Of a DNA stretch of 64,000 nt, positions 45,307-55,059 are shown piece by piece. How positions within the stretch are numbered: the stretch's first letter is position 1; every line of letters begins with the position of its first letter. A program made the position numbers and the translations under genes. Source of the stretch: Hygrocybe punicea (Eukaryota; Basidiomycota; Agaricomycetes; Agaricales; Hygrophoraceae); contig OY744470.1 of NCBI GenBank assembly GCA_963556145.1, forward strand, positions 3,472,001 through 3,536,000, given 5' to 3'. The notes beneath the pieces are model-generated. The model had not been told where the DNA came from and searched no databases. It was given only the letters and a program-made list of their open reading frames with translations.

Positions 45307-47397
45307 CTAGTCTACTCCACTAGGGTCTAGTAAAGGAGGTCCAAGACTGGGATCAAAGGAAACAGGAATCTGTCTGAAAAAAGATGGGAGAGAAACAGAG
45401 GGATGGGAAAGGTTATGAGAAACGTGGTGGACACGAGCCAGAAGTTTTGATGAGTTTCGCATAGAGATAGTGGGAAGGTGGTGGGGTTGTACTCGATACG
45501 GGGAGTCGTCGAAATGTATTGGGTATCGTTGATAACGAGGTGGGAGTCTATTTACAGGGTATCTCGGGGGAAGGTTTTGAGGGTGGACGCGGCGGTGACG
45601 GTAGCGAAGCGTGGACCATGGATTTTGCACTCGGGGGTAGGTAAGGGTGGGGACATTCTTGGGTCGCCAGATGGGGACGTGGGTATGATAGGTGTTGCGC
45701 CAAGTATGATTTTGGCAGGGGGTGTTGAATGTGGGGACAGCTTGAGTTTTTGGGGTAGGGATATTGGTGCGGCACGCTGACGGCGGTGTCTCCATGGGCT
45801 CCGTTTGTGTAGACACGTTGGCATATCGTTTTGTGGGGCTAGGTGGGTCTCCTTCACATGCGGTCGTGTGTTGGAACGTTTCGTCGTGCTGTTTTATTCC
45901 CTTTCGGTGGGGTTTGTCCCCGGTGCGCGTTTCCTCCTTCGTGCTCGCGTGTTGTCGCGTTTTCTCACCCTGCTCTTTGTTGTTTTGCCTCGCAGCGCCA
46001 TTTGCTTTGTCTCGGCTCTCTCCTGCAAGGAACTCCGCGATCTCGGATGCCAGAGGCCACGACTGGCCGTGCGGGTCTCCATGACGCGTTTGGTGGATGG
46101 TGGAAGCGCGGTACGGTGTGGGGACGAGATGGTCGTGTTGAGGGTTCGGTTTTGGGTCAGGGTAGACGGGGATGGTGGCGCGAGACGGTGTAGGCGCGAG
46201 ACGTTCGTGTCGGAGGGGTTTCGAGGCCGGTTTCGCGGTGCTGGGAGTGGGCATGCCGGTGGGCGTTGAACACTCACGCTCATGCGAGCTTTTTGGGTTG
46301 GGGTGGGATATGGTTGCAGGCTGGGATGGAACGGGCGCGGGACAGGGCTCTGGGGTTGGCCTTGCATTGGGGTTGGGTCTACACGCCGGGCGTTCGCGCT
46401 CACGGCCGCTTTTGGCGCTGGGGTTGGGGTATTTCGAAGGCAGCTCACGGCTGCGCTCTGCTCGGGGGTGCTTGGGGTTGGGGGTGGCGAGAGCCATGGG
46501 CGCTGGGTATTCGCGTCCGTGTTCGGTTTGGAGGTGGTTGGCATTGTGGGACGGTGTGGTGGACGCGTTTGACGTGGGCTGGGGCTCGTCTTGGTACACC
46601 GGCATTGGCGTCTGTGGTTTCCGGGTCAACGGGGGCGGGGCCGTACGTTGGGGTTGCGGCTGAGGTGCTGGTGGTGCTTCGCGGTGCTTCACGTTCGTTG
46701 GTGACGTGGCGGCAGCAGCTGGGCTGGACTGGGGTTCGTTTGGGCACACGGGTGCTCGCGTTGGCCGTTCCTGGGTCGACGTGGGTGTGGTTGGACGCTG
46801 GGGCCATGGTCCGAGTATTGAAGGCGAAGGCTGCAGCGTTGGGTGCAGCCGTAACATGGCAGTCGTGTTGGGCGTGATGGGCACGCGAGCGGACGGCGTT
46901 GGGGCCTGCGAGACGGTAGACGGGGTTGCCGTTGACGTTGTGGGGACTTGGGGCGTGGTTGCGAGGGTGGGGGACGCGAACGTGGCGGTTGGGTTTGGGG
47001 CGCGTTCTGACGCGTTTTGCAGCGAGGGTGGGGCCATTTGGGTGGGCAATAACGACGTGGCGTGCTCGGGCGCGAACGTCGACGCTTTTGGTGGAGGTGG
47101 GCGTGCTGTGGTGTGCAGGGTTGAATCTTGGGGTCCGTGCCTCGTTTTTGGCTGGCCACAGTTGGCGGTAAGGTGGGTCGACGAGGCTGTTGAATGTTCA
47201 CGGTCGGAGGCACTGGGTGGTGTTGGGATGGCGTTGGCGGGCACCGGGGCAGTGAGCGTCGTCGTTGTGTTCGTTTGGGTCCACGTCGCTGTGGGCTGGG
47301 CCGTTGGTGGCGAGATTGTTGGTTCTCTTTTTGTGTTGGTTTTCCGCCGCGTTTTTTCCTTCTTCGCTCGTTCTTTTTGCTTCTTTTTCGTAGTCAT
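45307..47397 (-). CDS. 696-codon Pro/Thr-rich frame inside retroelement 2
   Basis: Starts with a strongly basic MTTKKKQKERAKKEKTRRKT, followed by a long Pro/Thr/Ala/Ser-rich stretch with degenerate repeats (PNPNARPTPEPCPAPVPSQP; VYPDPKPNPQHDHLV), a charged KANGAARQNNKEQGEKTRQH segment, and a final VSFDPSLGPPLLDPSGVD near the 3' LTR. No gag knuckle or pol motif. The basic N-terminus could bind RNA, which would suit a gag-like role. C-rich composition of this strand lowers stop frequency, so coding is not proved. The frame spans the interior from behind the primer site to within about 100 bp of the purine tract, as expected of an element protein. Confidence 0.4.
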   Translation of the reverse strand: MTTKKKQKERAKKEKTRRKTNTKREPTISPPTAQPTATWTQTNTTTTLTAPVPANAIPTPPSASDREHSTASSTHLTANCGQPKTRHGPQDSTLHTTARPPPPKASTFAPEHATSLLPTQMAPPSLQNASERAPNPTATFASPTLATTPQVPTTSTATPSTVSQAPTPSARVPITPNTTAMLRLHPTLQPSPSILGPWPQRPTTPTSTQERPTRAPVCPNEPQSSPAAAATSPTNVKHREAPPAPQPQPQRTAPPPLTRKPQTPMPVYQDEPQPTSNASTTPSHNANHLQTEHGREYPAPMALATPNPKHPRAERSRELPSKYPNPSAKSGRERERPACRPNPNARPTPEPCPAPVPSQPATISHPNPKSSHERECSTPTGMPTPSTAKPASKPLRHERLAPTPSRATIPVYPDPKPNPQHDHLVPTPYRASTIHQTRHGDPHGQSWPLASEIAEFLAGESRDKANGAARQNNKEQGEKTRQHASTKEETRTGDKPHRKGIKQHDETFQHTTACEGDPPSPTKRYANVSTQTEPMETPPSACRTNIPTPKTQAVPTFNTPCQNHTWRNTYHTHVPIWRPKNVPTLTYPRVQNPWSTLRYRHRRVHPQNLPPRYPVNRLPPRYQRYPIHFDDSPYRVQPHHLPTISMRNSSKLLARVHHVSHNLSHPSVSLPSFFRQIPVSFDPSLGPPLLDPSGVD

Positions 47398-47598
47398 TTG
47401 TGTAGGTCGAGAAAATGAGAATGTTTGATGCTCGGAAAATCGTTTGGTGCTTAGAAAATCACTTGGTGCTCGGGGAACTGCTCGGTGCGCGGTGCTCTGT
47501 GCTCTGTGCTCTGTACTCGGAAAATCGCTGGGGTGCTGAAAAATGACTGGAAATCGCTGGAAGTCGCTGAAAGTCGCTCAAGACAGAAGCTGGGTTCG

Positions 47599-47616
47599 AA
47601 TCCGCTCTCATCACCA
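47599..47616 (-). other. Primer-binding site of retroelement 2
   Basis: TGGTGATGAGAGCGGATT, three bases inside the 5' LTR. The match seems to extend into a T-arm-like GGTTCGAATCC on the other strand, so it may derive from a reverse-transcribed tRNA end. The tRNA was not identified. Confidence 0.6.
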
Positions 47617-47619
47617 CGT

Positions 47620-47774
47620 TGGAGTGGTACGGAGATACCACTCCGAGGGCTAGCTGGAGAATCTCGCAGAAGAGCTGGCGAGGAAGGATGGATTCGGACT
47701 GACTACTGACAGGGATCTATCTACAACGAACCGTGGGAGCCTCGTCACGTGACTAGGCACTCGCTACTACTCCA
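47620..47774 (-). repeat. Right (5') LTR of retroelement 2
   Basis: 155 bp, identical to the left copy, followed by the TCGT duplication. Confidence 0.92.
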
Positions 47775-47853
47775 TCGTCCACATATGTTTCTTTAGATTT
47801 GGAGCCAGACCACAATCCTTTGTTTTCATGTTGACGGAAAGCGAGGCTTCCAT

Positions 47854-48190
47854 TGCCTTGGATTATGCATTCTTTGAGGGGATTCTGTCTGCGTACATAA
47901 TGGTTGAGAAGTGAGATTGGTTGAGAATTGGGAAGGTCGGTTTTAGTACACATGGTGGCCTCGAGGCGGTATAATTTAATAAGGTGTTATTATGGTTAGA
48001 ACTTTTAGCATTTAATAATTTGCTGCATACAGCAATTTCGCCATGTCACAAGAACGACCAACTATGATATAACACACAATATAGCACAAAAAATGGCAAT
48101 GCCGAGCAGATTCAGTGTATATACATATACAGACCATGCACATTTATAAGCTGATTGATACCTGTGCCGTTTGGTGAATGACAGAATAGT
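47854..48190. other. Spacer, no gene
   Basis: AT-rich stretch between the start of the TET/JBP-like gene and the end of the repeated-exon gene, presumably holding the promoter of the former. No motif was recognised. Confidence 0.35.
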
Positions 48191-48194
48191 CAAA

Positions 48195-50720
48195 AGTACA
48201 GCAAGACTTACTTTTCTTGACGTCAACAAGGCCACCAGGCCCACTACAGGGAGGTTGCCTGGCAAGGAAATCAGGGGGATTCACCCGCACTTTCATTCCA
48301 GGTTGACCGGCAGCGGCAAGCGCCCATTTCTGAGGACGGGCCACCACCGGTTTGGCACGCACTGATGCCACAACTTGCACTATGAAGGAGTGGTCTGAAA
48401 TAAGTAAAATTGTCAGCAAGCCTATTCGCCGCGACAAAACATGATGGACAGAGCAGCTGTAATGAAAGGGAATCACTACTATAAGACGACGTATATCACC
48501 TGTGAGTCAACCTGTCAACATGGGTAATATTAAAATGAGCAGACACACACCTCGGTTGTAGCCAGGAATACCGCCAGGCCCGCTGCAAGGAGGTTGCCCG
48601 GCAAGGAAATCAGGGGGATTCACCCGCCCTTTCATTCCAGGTTGACCGGCGGCAGCAAGCGCCCATGTCTGAGGACCTGCCACCACCAGTTTGGCACGCA
48701 CTGATGCCACAACTCGCGCTCATGGATAACTTATCTGAACGCAGTAAAATTGTCAGTAAGCCTATTCACCGCCACAAAACATGATGGAAAGAGCAGCTGT
48801 AATGAAAGTGAATCACTACTAAAAGCGCAATATTAAAATGAGAAGACACACACCTTGGATGTAAACGGGTATACCGCCAGGCCTGCTGCAAGGAGGTTGC
48901 CCGGCAAGGAAATCAGGGGGATTCACCCGCCCTTTCATTCCAGGTTGACCGGCGGCAGCAAGCGCCCATGTCTGAGGACCTGCCACCACCAGTTTGGCAC
49001 GCACTGATGCCACAACTCGCGCTCATGGATAACTTATCTGAACGCAGTAAAATTGTCAGTAAGCCTATTCACCGCCACAAAACATGATGGAAAGAGAAGC
49101 TGTAATGAAAGTGAATCACTACTAAAAGCGCAATATTAAAATGAGAAGACACAGACCTTGGATGCAAATGGGTATACCGCCAGGCCTGTTGCAAGGAGGT
49201 TGCCTGGCAAGCAAATCGGTGAGATTCACCCACCTTTTCATTCCAGGTTGACTGGCAGCAGCAAACACCCATGTCCGAGGACCGGCCACCATCGGTTTGG
49301 CACGTACTGATTCCACAATTAATGCATGTGGAAACCTTGGCAGGAAGCTGTAGAAGATCAATTGCAGTGACAAACAATCAGTCACTTACGAATATTCTAA
49401 GTGAATGGCATTCAGCAGAGACATAACAAACCGCTCACCATTCGGGTAGAAGAATGATATGTAACCTAAAGTGCGTGGCATCCCATAATGCGAGATTGTT
49501 GCCCGGTACAACAATCTCGCAGTGTGGGATGTACAATGATGAGGGGGAAAACAACGAAGGATGGGAAAAAGAATTCAATCAGCGCTTGTGATTGGTTGTA
49601 TTTGTTCACGTGACAAACGTGGTTGGTTTTCATCACGTGAAATGACTTGACTCACATGATGTGGCCAAGTTTGGATGGTGACAAGTCACATCCGTGATGT
49701 CACGTTTGGACGTCCAAACGTGACATCACAGGCGTGACTCGTTGTTGTGTGCATTCATATACTGGCTAGGAAAGTCGTAAATGGCAGTGTTGCAAAGGCC
49801 CGTAGTTACGGAAACGTCAGTACTGTATATTGTTACATTTGAAATTCATGCTCTGGGCACGAAGCTTGTGAATGATACTTTGTTGCACAGACGTTTAATT
49901 ACAGTGTCGCTGCCGAATAATGAACACCTTTGCCTTGATTTCAACTGTATATGTGGGCGGTTGGTGAAAATTAACATTCACAGGTTTCACCGACCATCAA
50001 GGGATGTAGCACACCTGCAACAAACCTAGTGGCTAGGTGAACGAAATATCCCATACGCATACGAACATTTTCGTCCACACCAAACATGTGTGGCCAGCCT
50101 CCTTTCAGGAACGGCGTTCGTGCATGGCCTGCGTCTTCCGATCGCATCATGCCGAGCCATCGGACAGAATATTGTTCTTGTTCGGTGACGGCCGCATGAA
50201 AAGACACGAATAGATTTCAGGCACATCCTAAACAATCAAAAGTGGGGTCAGTGTAATGTTGTAAACACACTGGGGGAGGCATTCAATATTGTGAAAAGCA
50301 GCAGCTTTACCAGGCTGCACGTCAACAAGAACCGCCGTAAATGCGGCGTTCCACATTTCCCTGGTACAGCGCCCTACCAAGGAAACAACGGCGCTGTCAT
50401 TTGCTGCCGTACTAGTGATTATTGCCATGCAGCAAGATGGTAGTGTGTTGGAATCAAGAGAAATTACCTTGGCCAACGTTGATGGTGCGACTCAGGATGT
50501 GATGGAATAAGGTGATTTCTGACCAAATAAAAACAAATGCCCATTTTAGGGTATCATATCTACTAGAAAACATAGAATAATGGCTACGTGGGGAATGAGC
50601 AATCTCATAGAGGATGTGCAATTTGTGCAGCGCTGCTATGACCTCTTCTTTGCTATCCAATTTCCCTACTGCGTTAAATGTGTCCAACAGCGGCGTGACA
50701 TCACGCATGTGTGATGTCAC
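48195..50720 (-). CDS. Gene of unknown function with a four-fold repeated exon
   Basis: The first exon reads MRDVTPLLDTFNAVGKLDSK...LHKLHILYEIAHSPR near 50720-50600. Next come EITLFHHILSRTINVGQ, ANDSAVVSLVGRCTREMWNA...AVLVDVQPG and VTEQEQYSVRWLGMMRSEDA...GWPHMFGVDENVRMRMGYFV. After this four similar exons follow (near 49320-49160, 49015-48860, 48715-48550, 48370-48210), each reading close to SVRAKLVVAGPQTWALAAAG, QPGMKGRVNPPDFL, QPPCSGPGG and ending at a GT. I do not recognise the product. The module LVGRCTREMWNAAFTAVLVD looks distantly like the repeated one, so the gene may be made wholly of such modules. It is divergent from the Ulp1-like gene, 90 bp apart. Exon joining is approximate and the final exon was not found. 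Confidence 0.45.
48200..49390 (-). repeat. Four tandem copies of a ~303-338 bp exon-intron unit
   Basis: The marker GCAAGGAAATC (copy 4 GCAAGCAAATC) lies at 48263, 48601, 48904 and 49207, giving periods of 338, 303 and 303 bp. Copies 2 and 3 are almost identical, copies 1 and 4 more diverged. The unit includes both an exon and its flanking introns, so it arose by tandem genomic duplication. Confidence 0.85.
49391..49970. other. Spacer or long intron with two CACGTG sites and a perfect palindrome
   Basis: No supported exon. CACGTG at 49607-49612 and 49634-49639, and the 36-bp palindrome at 49694-49729. This could be a true intergenic space, in which case the repeated-exon stretch (48.2-49.4 kb) and the 50-50.7 kb exons are two genes. 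Confidence 0.45.
49694..49729. repeat. 36-bp perfect palindrome
   Basis: GTGATGTCACGTTTGGAC is followed directly by its own reverse complement with no spacer. The core matches the palindrome at 37841-37876. Confidence 0.9.
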
Positions 50721-50721
50721 G
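50694..50721. promoter_or_regulatory. 11-bp inverted repeat between divergent genes
   Basis: CGTGACATCAC (50694-50704), 6-nt loop, GTGATGTCACG (50711-50721). It lies at the start of the minus-strand gene and 90 bp before the Ulp1-like start, so it may serve a shared promoter. Confidence 0.4.
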
Positions 50722-50782
50722 GGACCACATTACATGTGACCCGGCATCACATGATTGAACAGCTCTCTTTGTTCTCAACCAT

Positions 50783-50788
50783 CACGTG
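50783..50788. promoter_or_regulatory. CACGTG motif upstream of the Ulp1-like gene
   Basis: ATCACGTGCA, 23 bp before the ATG at 50811. Confidence 0.35.
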
Positions 50789-50810
50789 CATAACCTCACA
50801 TCAATCGAAT

Positions 50811-52634
50811 ATGCCATCTCTCCTACTCCCCGTCCTTTTCACCGTCTCTGGTGGAAACACCTACCACAAATCTCTGGAAGGGACCACATCTGTCGAGTTT
50901 GAATGCAAAGGATCATGGTAAGTCATCATGTTCAGCATCCTAATCATCACTCACTGTCGTATACAAGTGTTTGTTGTATTTTGACAGAGGACAGCTCTGT
51001 GACCATGCAACTATTGGTGGAACGTGATGTTGTCAGTTGCCAGGTGATTGTCAGTCTTCAACAGCCCACCCTTGATATTCAAGTAATTTTGTAGGCCACC
51101 AAACCAAATGAAGAGCAGATACGCGGCTTGGTATTGCATGTGCTTGTTTCTCGGCATGTGGATAAAGCCACATGCATGTTTTTAGGCAGAGAGAACAATG
51201 GTATGCCACCATTTCAATAAGCTTACATGTGACTGCAATTGATACTCAGAGATTGTTTCAAAACATCAAATTGGCATTTATTTCGACAACGAGCATGCAT
51301 CCTGGACATCAGATATGTATGCGGATTTGCTCAGTTTGCTCACCAGTACACTGGGCGAAAGTAGCATCAAGTATTTACAGTGAGTATCACACATTCATCA
51401 TACCACAACTAATCTCTACTTCAACAGAAATGACATCGAAACCAATGGCCGATTTTTGCAGTTGAATGAAAGGCCAGATGCGGTCATGTACATCACATTG
51501 CCATGGCCAGGCCTGTCACTCACCTCAGGTGTTCTAGGTTTGAAAACACGTGTACTGTTGCAAAATACTCAGAGCGGGGTGCTGTTCCGTGGATGTCATA
51601 TCAACGTTTGGAAAAGGATTGGCTAGATGACGAACTGATTAATTTCAGTACCCAGTAGGTACATTTCAACCCTCCAGTGCAGTAGCTTATTCCCCGTTTC
51701 AGTTACGCTCTGCAGCAAGCAGCAATCCATCAGCCGGAGTTGCCGGCAAACATACACATATTCATTACTTTTTTCATGGAGAAACTGAGGTGCACGTTGC
51801 TTGGTTGTTCATATAACTTCATTTCCTCTAAATCTGGTCATAGGAAGAACGGGGTGAAGAGTTTGAAGAGGTGGACGAAGGCAATCAACATATTTTCGCT
51901 CCCATACTTGGTCTTTCCTGTGCCCACTGGGTGAGTGTAGTCAGTTTTTGTGAAGGCAACATCTCACTTCACCATCAGTGACCACTGGTATTTGATTATC
52001 GTGGCAAATCCTGCTGCATGTTTGTTAGAAAATCCTCCTGATGGACTACACACGTAGTTATCCATTTCAGCTTTGCATTGAACTTACTCATCGTCGGTTA
52101 GCGTAACATTTGTTCTCGATTCACTGCCCCCAGCACACCATCAAAAAGATATATCCCTGGTTCATGCGTGGCTAGCCTGCATTGCGAAGAACACCAGACA
52201 GGTGAAAAAGCTGGCACCTATCAAGATAATCACCCCCAAGGTGAACCATGTCTAACCTCCGTGTTGCGAATGAATTGAATGTTTGTTTTCAGGTACCTGT
52301 CCAGCCGAATTTTGATGATTGCGGCATCTACATGCTGCACTTCCTCCGAATCTTCTTAGAAAACCCAATAGAAATGATGAACATCATGCTGGGTGACGAG
52401 ATTGCTATCAGAGCTGCCAAAGATCCATGGCAAGACTGGCGGATACCCACGCTCCGTCAGGAACTGCAGGGGGCGTTGCGCAGGCAAGCCGTTCGTAATT
52501 GCATTCAGGGTGATGCGCTGGAAAGGGTTGTATTGGAAGGAAAGGAGGGTTCATCCGGTGATGTTAAATTGGTCCCCGGTTGGTTTGAGGCCCCAACTAT
52601 GGTATCAGATTCTGACAGTTCATTGGATTTGTAA
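50811..52634 (+). CDS. Ulp1-like (C48) SUMO protease
   Basis: Exons read MPSLLLPVLFTVSGGNTYHK (start at 50811); EDSSVTMQLLVERDVVSCQ; EIVSKHQIGIYFDNEHASWT; NDIETNGRFLQLNERPDAVM; and the protease core: EKDWLDDELINFSTQ then YALQQ across an intron, KSLKRWTKAINIFSLPYLVF, GDHWYLIIVANPAAC with the catalytic His, FVLDSLPPAHHQ with the catalytic Asp, and VPVQPNFDDCGIYMLHFLRI with the oxyanion Gln and catalytic Cys. The C-terminus ends SDSDSSLDL at 52634. Introns are 45-60 nt. These enzymes process SUMO or remove it from proteins. The gene lies 143 bp upstream of the KDZ transposase on the same strand, and Ulp1-type domains are known companions of KDZ/Zisupton transposons, so it probably belongs to the element. 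An exon border near 52040-52110 was not resolved. Confidence 0.85.
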
Positions 52635-52720
52635 CATTTTCCTGTCCTCAAATGTATTTGTATATCAAGCGACGTAATAATCTTTACTATTATCCATGTG
52701 TTTTGCCTCGTGTATTGGTC

Positions 52721-52728
52721 TTTATAAG
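52721..52728 (+). promoter_or_regulatory. TATA-like box of the KDZ transposase gene
   Basis: TTTATAAG 50 bp before the ATG at 52778, in the short gap after the Ulp1-like stop. Confidence 0.4.
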
Positions 52729-53179
52729 GCGTGTCATTTTCTCACTTTTCCCACACTCATCTAACTATTGTTCATCCATGCCGAAATCAAAAGTCATTTC
52801 CCGGTCGGGAAAAAAAAAGGAATTTGCCAGAGAGGTTGAATTTATGGTGGTGGAAAAGAAACGAGGTGGAAAGACAGTCAAGGCTCGTCCAGTTATTCGT
52901 CCGCCAAGTCCTGTAAAACAATCACACAGGAGTGAAGATCTTCCCTTGCCCTCAACGTCGTTTGTGGAAGAGGAGGACCCTCAGACAAGGAGACATCGCA
53001 ATAAGTGTGGAAAGGTTGACACAACTATTATCTGTACGACTTGATTTTGATTGCATGTAAATTAGACACAGAATGATGAAATGGAAGCCTGGAAAGCGAT
53101 TCACAAGCAATACCTCTCCGAACTCTTATCATCTGAGGCCCCCCCTTCCGATGTTACATGCCAGTCATGCAGTAGACCC

Positions 53180-54950
53180 AGTCGTTTTGGTTAACCCAAT
53201 CACAGATATAGTTGCAAAAGGTAGGTACACATAGCGCAGTTGCTTGCTGGGGGGGTAGGTTAACCCAAAAGACAGCACTTGCTGGGGAAATGTGGTGTGG
53301 TAGGTTGACCCAGGTACAGCTCTTGCTGGTCAAGGCTGGCTGGTTGGGTCAACCTGGTGTCAGCTCTGCCATGGAGTCGGTTAACCCAGGGCAGCTATTC
53401 CAGGATGGTTGGGTTGACCCAGGCCCAGCTGTTCAAGCCATGTGGGTTGACCTGGCTGCAGTTATTGTTGCAGCACTGGGTTGACCCCAGTCCAGCTCTT
53501 GCTGCAGGCTGGGGTTGACCTAGATGCAGCTGTTGCTGCAGAACTGGGTTGACTAGGGCCCAGCACTTGCTGGAGGGTGGGGTGACTGGGGTCCAGCGAT
53601 TGCTGCAGCACCGGGTCAACCAAGGGCCAGTTATTGCTGCAGCATGGGGTTGACCTGGCCCCAGCTCTTGCTGCAGCACAGGGTCAACCTGGGCCCAGCT
53701 ATTGCTGCAGCATTGGGTTGACCTGGGCCCAGCTATTGTTGCAGCACTGGGTTGACCCGGGTCCAGCACCTGCTGCAGGGCTTGGGTTGACCAGGATCAG
53801 CTATTGCTGCAGCACCAGGTCGACCTGGGCCCAGGTATTGCTGCAGCATTGGGCTGACCCGGGTCCAGCACCTGCAGGGCTTGGGTTGACCAGGATCCAG
53901 CTGTTGCTGCACCACCAGGTCGACCTGGGCCCAGCTATTGCTGCCGCATTGGGTTGACCTGGGCCAGATATTGCTGCAGCATTGGGTCGACCTGGTCCCA
54001 GCTCTTGCTGCAGCATTGGGTTGACCTGGCCCCAGCTCTGGCTGCAGAACCGGGTCAACCCAGGGCCAGCTATTGCTGCAGCATTGGGTTGACCTGGTCC
54101 CAGCTCTTGCCGCAGCACTGGGTCAACCTGGGCCCAGCTCTTGCTGCAGCATTGGGTCAACCCAGGTCCAGCTCTTGTTGCAGCATTGGGTCAACCCAGG
54201 TCCAGCACCTGCTGCAGGGCTTGGGTTGACCAGGATCCAGCTATTGCTGCAGCACTTGGTTGACCCTGGCCCGGCACTTGCTGCAGGGTAGGTTGACCAG
54301 GGTCCAGCTATTGCTGCAGCACTGGGTTGACCCAGGTCCAGCACCTGCTGCAGGGCTTGGGTTGACCGGGAGCCAGCGATTGCTGCAGCACTGGGTTGAC
54401 CTGGCCCCAGCTCTTGCTGCAGCACCGGGTCAACCCAGGGCCAGTTATTGCTGCAGCATTAGGTGGACCCAGGTCCAGCACCTGCTGCAGGGCTTGGGTT
54501 GACCAGGATCCAGCTATTGCTGCAGCACCAGGTCAACCTGGGCCCAGCTATTGCTGCAACATTGGGTCGACCTGGGCCAGCTATTGCTGCAGGATTGGGT
54601 TGACCTGGCCCCAGCTCTTGCTGCAGCCCCAGGTCGACCTGGGCCCAGCTATTGCCACAGCATTGGGTTGACCTCAGCCTAGCTATTGCTGCAGCACTGG
54701 GTTGACCCAGGTCCAACACTTGCTGCAGGATAGGTTGCCAGGGGCACAGCTCGTTCTGCACCATTGGGTTGATCCTGGACCCACTGATGGGGCAGGCTTG
54801 GGTTCACCAGGGTCTGGCTATTGCTCCAGCACTGCGTTGCCATGCCCAGCTTTTGCTGCAGAAATGGGTTGACCCTGGCCCAGCTCTCCCTGCAGCATTG
54901 GGTTGACCAGCGTCCAGCTCTTGCTGCAATGTGGGCTCATGTCGGTCGAC
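53180..54950 (+). repeat. Left satellite arm of foldback copy 2
   Basis: Same 33-36 bp degenerate units as copy 1, near-identical unit by unit to its left arm at the outer edge and with some units gained or lost inside. Confidence 0.92.
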
Positions 54951-55059
54951 AGGCTTGCATCACATCCCACTTTGCCTGCATGTATTTCATGTTCCAAACA
55001 TTGCCAGAGCCCACACCAGCTCAAGCCAATATTTATTCAGAAACTGCCATATAAAGTAA

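Larger units (their letters stand above)
45033..47778 (-). mobile_element. Short-LTR, pol-less retroelement 2 inside the TET/JBP-like gene
   Basis: Identical 155-bp LTRs (45037-45191, 47620-47774) with TGGAGTGGTA...CTACTCCA ends and the 4-bp duplication TCGT at 45033-45036 and 47775-47778. Minus orientation: primer site TGGTGATGAGAGCGGATT at 47599-47616, purine tract at 45192-45207. The 2.4-kb interior lacks all pol domains. The architecture, ends, primer site and adjoining hairpin are those of element 1, but the LTR bodies differ clearly, so these are two subfamilies. Identical LTRs indicate a very recent insertion. Confidence 0.92.
43596..47853 (-). pseudogene. TET/JBP-like 2-oxoglutarate oxygenase gene, disrupted in exon 1
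   Basis: The C-terminal exon has RITTRHRDAGGCPEWYDLLA with an HxD iron motif, ELAIPELDATFSYSPGTVIE, and GKVLSHSVGRWEGGERICMA plus HYMR with a distal His and an Arg in the positions used by the TET/JBP fold. Upstream exons include VSESELERVLLTVAAAILNP, VIVPLDANRLANRVKNIKDT and SYSESLKKLEKGKDPQWRKD; introns are about 40-55 nt. The first exon starts MEASLSVNMKTKDCGLAPNL at 47853. After about 30 codons it meets the retroelement 45037-47774 and continues after it as LSNTTSYYRKSGMRPPKSPV in the same frame if one copy of TCGT is removed. Fungal TET/JBP enzymes oxidise 5-methylcytosine and are known to accompany KDZ transposons. The core residues are intact, so loss is due to the insertion. No promoter for a shortened protein is evident. 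Confidence 0.8.

Noticed and set aside
45478..47428. Plus-strand Val/Gly-rich frames in retroelement 2
   Set aside because: Same reason as in element 1.
47590..47616. A tRNA gene
   Set aside because: Only a T-arm-like and 3'-end-like string is present; it is better explained as the reverse of a primer-binding site.
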